Part shown: in pieces, positions 34,001 through 37,610 of the stretch
Layout of the letters: the number at the start of each line of letters is the position of its first letter
Position numbering within the stretch: position 1 is the stretch's first letter
NCBI GenBank assembly: GCA_943354555.1
Contig: CALRCM010000006.1
Span: 1 to 37,610 of the forward strand
DNA from: Candidatus Peribacteria bacterium
Lineage (GTDB): Bacteria > Patescibacteriota > Gracilibacteria > Peribacterales > Peribacteraceae
Direction: 5' to 3'
Length of the DNA: 37,610 nucleotides
The notes under the pieces: model-generated
Told to the model about the DNA's origin: nothing
The model's input: only the letters and a program-made list of their open reading frames with translations
Database searches by the model: none
Made by a program: the position numbers and the translations under genes

Positions 34001-34029
34001 TTTACAGCAAGATGCTGTTTCCGTAGGCT
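34001..34029 (+). promoter_or_regulatory. Promoter of rpsU
   Basis: TTTACA, 17 nt, TAGGCT, then 9 nt to the ATG at 34039. No Shine-Dalgarno. Confidence 0.6.
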
Positions 34030-34038
34030 ACCGCAGCA

Positions 34039-34254
34039 ATGGCAATCCACGCACACAAGCACGGCGACGAATCCAACGATTCCCTCATGCAACGCTTCAA
34101 GAAGCAGGTGCAGAAGAGTGGGATAATAAAAGTCCTTCGGGAGCGATCCGTTCGCCGTAAGAAGCCGACCAGACGCCTTATGCGTATGCGGGCTTTAAAA
34201 CGCGAGGAATACCGTGTGGAAAAGAAGAAGACGCAGTTTTATAGCAATATGTAA
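34039..34254 (+). CDS. rpsU: Small-subunit ribosomal protein bS21
   Basis: bS21, 71 residues, a normal size. The family pattern is clear: a short N-terminal strand, then DSLMQRFKKQVQKSGII, and a long basic helix with RRKKPTRRLMRMRALKREE. bS21 sits near the anti-Shine-Dalgarno end of 16S rRNA and helps mRNA start-site binding, which is of interest because the genes here lack Shine-Dalgarno sequences. The gene is single, divergent from gyrB. Confidence 0.95.
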   Translation: MAIHAHKHGDESNDSLMQRFKKQVQKSGIIKVLRERSVRRKKPTRRLMRMRALKREEYRVEKKKTQFYSNM

Positions 34255-34258
34255 TTGA

Positions 34259-34375
34259 AGCTATCAGCTTTGAGCTGTAAGAAAACGTATAGCGCACGAT
34301 TTGAAGCTCATAGCTCAAGACTCCCGCCTTCGTCCGCCTAGGCGAACTACGAACGGGCATCTAAAGCTGAAAGCT
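34259..34375. repeat. AGCT-unit inverted repeat filling the rpsU/protease spacer
   Basis: AGCTATCAGCTTT (34259-34271) is the reverse complement of AAAGCTGAAAGCT (34363-34375) with one mismatch. More AGCT units lie between (34275, 34304, 34312). The right arm runs into the protease gene's last codon and stop. Probably acts as a spacer hairpin or terminator for the two convergent genes. Confidence 0.7.
34323..34357. repeat. Nested hairpin around CGCCTAGGCG
   Basis: CCCG (34323-34326) pairs with CGGG (34354-34357), TTCGT (34329-34333) with ACGAA (34349-34353), around the palindrome CGCCTAGGCG (34335-34344). It sits inside the AGCT repeat as a second element. Confidence 0.6.
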
Positions 34376-36008
34376 ATCTCCTGAGAAGTTCCATTGCCTT
34401 GAGCAACTGTTCATCGCGCTCGGTGGAGTACTGCACTGTAACATCAGGTACGATACCGACTTTATCGATTGCGCGGCCTTTAGGAGTGAGCCACTGGGCA
34501 ATGGTGATCTTGAGACTGCTTAAATCACTGAACTGCAAAACGGCCTGTACAGTCCCCTTGCCAAACGTCTTTTCTCCAACGATGGTTGCTCGCCCCAGAT
34601 CCTGCAGAGCACCGGCTACGATTTCCGAAGCGGAAGCTGAGCCGCCGTTCACAAGAACGACCATAGGTATATTGGCATCGATTATCTGATCCTCTTCCGT
34701 CCGATGTTCCTCGTTGCGATCCTTGCTCTTGATCATCGTCACAACGGTACCCTTTGGCACAAAATTGCTGACGACTACACCCGCCGCATGCTCCAGTCCA
34801 CCGGGATTGTTGCGGAGATCCAAAATGATACCTCTGGGCTTCTTTTCCTGAAGCTTTTCCATTTCCCCACGGAGCTTCGTATCCGTCGCCTGACCAAACT
34901 GCATGAGCTTCACAATTCCGACGCCATCCATCAACTTCACTTCAACCTCGGGAACAGTCACAATGTCGCGCTGCACAGAAACATCGAACTCACTTCCTCC
35001 TCTGCGAATGCGTAGCCTGACACTCGTGCCCTTCGGGCCGCGCACACGATCCACTGCCTCAAGGAAGCCGATGCCAGTCAGACTTGTGCCATCAGCGGCA
35101 AGAATTTCATCACCAGGAAGAAGACCTGCACGCTCCGCAGGAGATCCTGTGAGCGGTGTGACAATAGTAAGAACACCCGACTTATCCTCCACCTGTGCAC
35201 CGATGCCCGTTACTTCGCCCTTGATCTGGCTCCGGAAATTCTGCGCCTTAGCCGGCCTAAGGAAGGTAGTGTAGGGATCGTCAAGACTCTGGACCATTCC
35301 TTCGATAGCGGAGTATGCGGCTTCATCGGCCTTTACCTTTTCCTGATAGAGGTACTCATCGTTAATGAGCTGCCAAACAGCCTGTAAGATATCGCTTTTG
35401 GGTACAACCGCAGTCCCCTGCTTCTTCGGCATTTTGATCCGGATGACCTGAACGCCGGTATCTTTGGAGGAATCATCCTTGCGCACCTGACCCGCACGAC
35501 CACTCGCCTTCTTCAGCATTTTCTCCGCTTCGGAGGCCGTAACTGGACGATCGACCCCAAACTGTGATGGACGCAGCGGAACGATCCACTCCTGTTCAAT
35601 GGCGACGCGTACAGCGCGAGCTAGAGGGGTCCCGGGACGAATGTCGCGGAAATCTGTCTTACCATCCCCTGCCTGCATGAGATCAGAAAGCACAACAAGA
35701 ATCTGCACTGCCTGTCCACGCAAGATGGGAGATGCTGGAAGAAGCTCCTTTCCAAAAATGTCGAGCGCACCGCGCTCATGTGCTGCCATGATGAACTCCA
35801 TCAGATCTTTTGGAATCCTCGAATACGGTAGAGCATCCCCTTTCTTGGAAGTGCTGATTTCAAATGCTTGGACCGCTGCACGGATAAAAGCCCCCCTACT
35901 CACCTCACCGGCATCGGGCAGTCCCCACTGACGACCGAGAGCAGATGTAGGCTGGAGCAGAAACGTCAAAACACAGAGTCCAGCAGAGATGCGTTGTATT
36001 ATGGGCAT
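34374..36008 (-). CDS. Secreted S41 (CtpA-type) protease with SLH-like domains and PDZ
   Basis: C-terminal processing protease, 544 residues from the ATG at 36008. Signal peptide 1-24 (LCVLTFLLQPTSALG). Residues about 35-165 hold two SLH-like repeats (GAFIRAAVQAFEI; TDFRDIRPGTPLARAV; GVDRPVTASEAEKML). A helical part with SLDDPYTTFL precedes a PDZ domain (about 262-345) and the S41 core. The Ser-Lys dyad is in GGSASASE (Ser459) and FGKG (Lys484), with the 25-residue spacing of Tsp. Such proteases trim secreted or membrane proteins outside the cell. The open frame runs upstream to 36137 but the signal peptide fixes 36008. TACAAT is 21 nt upstream, so this gene has a leader of about 14 nt, still without Shine-Dalgarno. 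Confidence 0.93.
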   Translation of the reverse strand: MPIIQRISAGLCVLTFLLQPTSALGRQWGLPDAGEVSRGAFIRAAVQAFEISTSKKGDALPYSRIPKDLMEFIMAAHERGALDIFGKELLPASPILRGQAVQILVVLSDLMQAGDGKTDFRDIRPGTPLARAVRVAIEQEWIVPLRPSQFGVDRPVTASEAEKMLKKASGRAGQVRKDDSSKDTGVQVIRIKMPKKQGTAVVPKSDILQAVWQLINDEYLYQEKVKADEAAYSAIEGMVQSLDDPYTTFLRPAKAQNFRSQIKGEVTGIGAQVEDKSGVLTIVTPLTGSPAERAGLLPGDEILAADGTSLTGIGFLEAVDRVRGPKGTSVRLRIRRGGSEFDVSVQRDIVTVPEVEVKLMDGVGIVKLMQFGQATDTKLRGEMEKLQEKKPRGIILDLRNNPGGLEHAAGVVVSNFVPKGTVVTMIKSKDRNEEHRTEEDQIIDANIPMVVLVNGGSASASEIVAGALQDLGRATIVGEKTFGKGTVQAVLQFSDLSSLKITIAQWLTPKGRAIDKVGIVPDVTVQYSTERDEQLLKAMELLRR

Positions 36009-36078
36009 AGAAAATTGGGTTCGATGATGATTGTAGCGCAGGCAAATACTGTTGAACAGTGCACATGCTATCGGGTAA

Positions 36079-36110
36079 CGGATCTCGGATATTCGGATAT
36101 CCGATTTATG
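36079..36110. repeat. Octamer-like array CGGATATT
   Basis: Units CGGATCT, CGGATATT, CGGATATC in a row, partly overlapping the last codon and stop of the PrsW-type gene, with the palindrome TCGGATATCCGA at its end. Similar in period to the arrays at 12096, 13129 and 23541. Confidence 0.5.
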
Positions 36111-37610
36111 CCATCGCCCCCTCATGCACAAATGCATCCGTCACCACGGGAAGTCCACGCTCCTTGGCACTCTCTCGGCGTGCAAAGAGAGTTGTGAGTA
36201 CCCAGAAGCCTCCTACAACATAAAAGAGGGACGGGATAAGCAGGAACGCAATTGAGTGGAAGAATGATCCCTCGGGAGACCCTAGGAGATCTCCAATGGT
36301 ACGCGGATGACTCGGAAGGAGATCCGGAAGCGTGACGATAAAGTTGAAGAGTCCGTGAAGCACTGTTGCAAGTGCAAGACCAGTCACGAGCATCTGCACA
36401 CGGAAAATCGCCTTCTCCGGAATACGAAGGATCTTCGAAAGCGCATAAGCGACGATATACTCGCCACCCTCACGCTCGACGTCGCTGACAACGGGACCTG
36501 CGAAAATCGCAAGACCGAGGAAGTACCCCATCACACCCGTAGAGAGAATATGCACCATGCTCGTGAGAATGGATCTCCCGACGACGTTACCCAGAAACTC
36601 ACCCCACTGCGGAGACTCGGGTGTCAGAAGATACTGCTGTACAAAGCCCACAAAGTAGGTGGGATTGAGAATATTTTCTGCAAACGCAAAGCCGATCGCA
36701 ACGATCACCGAAAGTTGAAGAACATCATCGATGCTGCTCACCACCACTTTTGCACTGCGACTCACCACCCACATCTTGCTCGATTCCTCAATGAGTCCGA
36801 CGATCATGAAGGTGATGAAGGTTGTGACGAGTGTGGACTTGATATCCGGCATTGCTGCGAGACTGCCGCTTACGAATGCCGAACTGCTTCTGGAAAAACT
36901 CTCCGGCGTAATGCGGAAGAGAAAGAACTGAAGCTCCGCGCCACTGCGCACCAGAGCATCGTAAAAGAGGATCGGGACCGTTGAGAGCATGCCTGCGAAG
37001 AACATCAGGAGAACCGTGCTCTTCTTCTGCTTGTGCTCCTGCAAGAAAAGAGCGCACCAGATGCCTGCAGGAATGAGTGCGATGAAGATCGCAATGATAT
37101 GCGCCTTGAGCTGCTCGGGGCTCTCGGGCCAGAGCATGTGGAGAGTCATAAGACCAACAAAAGTTCCAAGGACAGTTACTTTGATGTGTGCCGTCCACGG
37201 CCCGAAAAGCATCCGCCACATGGCAGCTGTGCAGACGATCCCAAGCGCGACAGCGAAAGGGTCATTCACCGCCTGACCTGCAAAAACCGACCGCGCAAAT
37301 CCAAGGATGGCAAACGTAAGAAGCGTGCCCAGTCCGAAGGCAAACGCGTACTCCCGAACAGACCGGTAGCGCCATTCGGTAATGCCAAAGATGATTCCGG
37401 CAATTCCAAAGAAGATCAATGCTCTCTGCATGCCACCCTCTCCACTAAACGGCGCTATGGCTCCTCCGGCATGGGCGACGAGCGCGATAATCGCAATAGT
37501 CGAAGCAACCGTGAAGGCAACTGCGGAGAGTGGCGCATCACCGGTATTCTTTTTTTCATGACTATGGAATGTAAGCCAGTGCGTGGAAATGACGCCAAGC
37601 CATACTTTTG
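36106..37610 (-). CDS. PrsW-family intramembrane metalloprotease-like protein (N-terminus outside window)
   Basis: Polytopic membrane protein, at least 501 residues. The frame runs open to the right edge; the ATG at 37431 is internal, because the bases beyond it encode a further membrane helix (VASTIAIIALVAHAGGAIAP) in the same frame. About ten membrane helices. The PrsW signatures are present: EESSKMW (EExxK), FAFAENI (FxxxE) and LHGLFNF with the third metal-ligand histidine, plus MVHILSTG. PrsW proteases cut membrane-bound anti-sigma factors; whether this copy serves the unusual sigma at 12178 cannot be told. The N-terminal half is longer than typical PrsW. Confidence 0.88.
   Translation of the reverse strand, partial: KVWLGVISTHWLTFHSHEKKNTGDAPLSAVAFTVASTIAIIALVAHAGGAIAPFSGEGGMQRALIFFGIAGIIFGITEWRYRSVREYAFAFGLGTLLTFAILGFARSVFAGQAVNDPFAVALGIVCTAAMWRMLFGPWTAHIKVTVLGTFVGLMTLHMLWPESPEQLKAHIIAIFIALIPAGIWCALFLQEHKQKKSTVLLMFFAGMLSTVPILFYDALVRSGAELQFFLFRITPESFSRSSSAFVSGSLAAMPDIKSTLVTTFITFMIVGLIEESSKMWVVSRSAKVVVSSIDDVLQLSVIVAIGFAFAENILNPTYFVGFVQQYLLTPESPQWGEFLGNVVGRSILTSMVHILSTGVMGYFLGLAIFAGPVVSDVEREGGEYIVAYALSKILRIPEKAIFRVQMLVTGLALATVLHGLFNFIVTLPDLLPSHPRTIGDLLGSPEGSFFHSIAFLLIPSLFYVVGGFWVLTTLFARRESAKERGLPVVTDAFVHEGAMA

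Overview
The window is a dense bacterial chromosome segment of roughly balanced GC with short intergenic gaps. TGA is used as an ordinary stop, so the genetic code is standard. The gene set is typical of Patescibacteria (Candidate Phyla Radiation): a VirB4/TraG-type ATPase, VirB2-like pilin and PKD-domain protein, 3D-domain and RlpA-like wall proteins with SLH-like modules, DUF1622, PrsW and MltG. The Peregrinibacteria/Peribacteria branch is my best guess. That is inference from gene content and style; no rRNA gene is present to confirm it.

Layout. 1-926 holds the start of dnaG, on the minus strand and cut by the window edge. 971-4641 is an accessory island with an IS200-type transposase and three or four unrecognised ORFs, bracketed by two GTAGAGACG-type palindromes. 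4677-9536 holds an RsmF-like rRNA methyltransferase, then a NAT/transglutaminase-like protein, a ketosynthase-III-like enzyme, a possible methyltransferase and an orphan. 9584-16611 holds leuS, a very divergent sigma-70-like protein, der, a LOG-family protein, mltG and ybaB. 16754-26473 is an envelope/secretion region: DUF1622, a large T4SS-type ATPase, two secreted double-psi-barrel wall proteins, an M24 peptidase, a tandem-duplicated pilin and a PKD/TM/proline-rich protein. 26527-30363 holds a membrane-fused spermidine-synthase-like protein, tRNA-His with a partial copy of its own 5' end, and a membrane protein with a huge Ser/His/Asp/Lys-rich tail. 30470-37610 holds hisS, gyrB, rpsU (bS21), an SLH/PDZ/S41 protease and a PrsW-family membrane protein cut by the right edge.

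Three window-wide patterns stand out. First, almost every gene has a sigma-70-like -10 box (often TATAAT, TAGGAT, TACGAT or TACTCT, several with a -35 at 16-17 bp or a TGn extension) ending only 6-12 nt before the ATG or GTG, and no Shine-Dalgarno sequence. This implies mostly leaderless mRNAs. Second, intergenic spaces carry several families of short-period or palindromic repeats: arrays of an 8-nt unit like CGAATACG, a GGTTTGCTA hairpin, AGCTGAAAGC units and a CCTTCGTCAAGCTCAGG-type element. One family sits inside leuS. Third, many genes are transcribed singly from divergent or convergent positions; only the pilin-PKD pair is a clear short-gap operon.

The items most worth follow-up are the leaderless architecture, the sigma factor lacking the usual promoter-melting tryptophans, the palindrome-bracketed island, the duplicated pilin with its PKD partner, the ketosynthase/NAT-like/methyltransferase group, and the duplicated tRNA-His 5' segment lying between a promoter and the intact tRNA.
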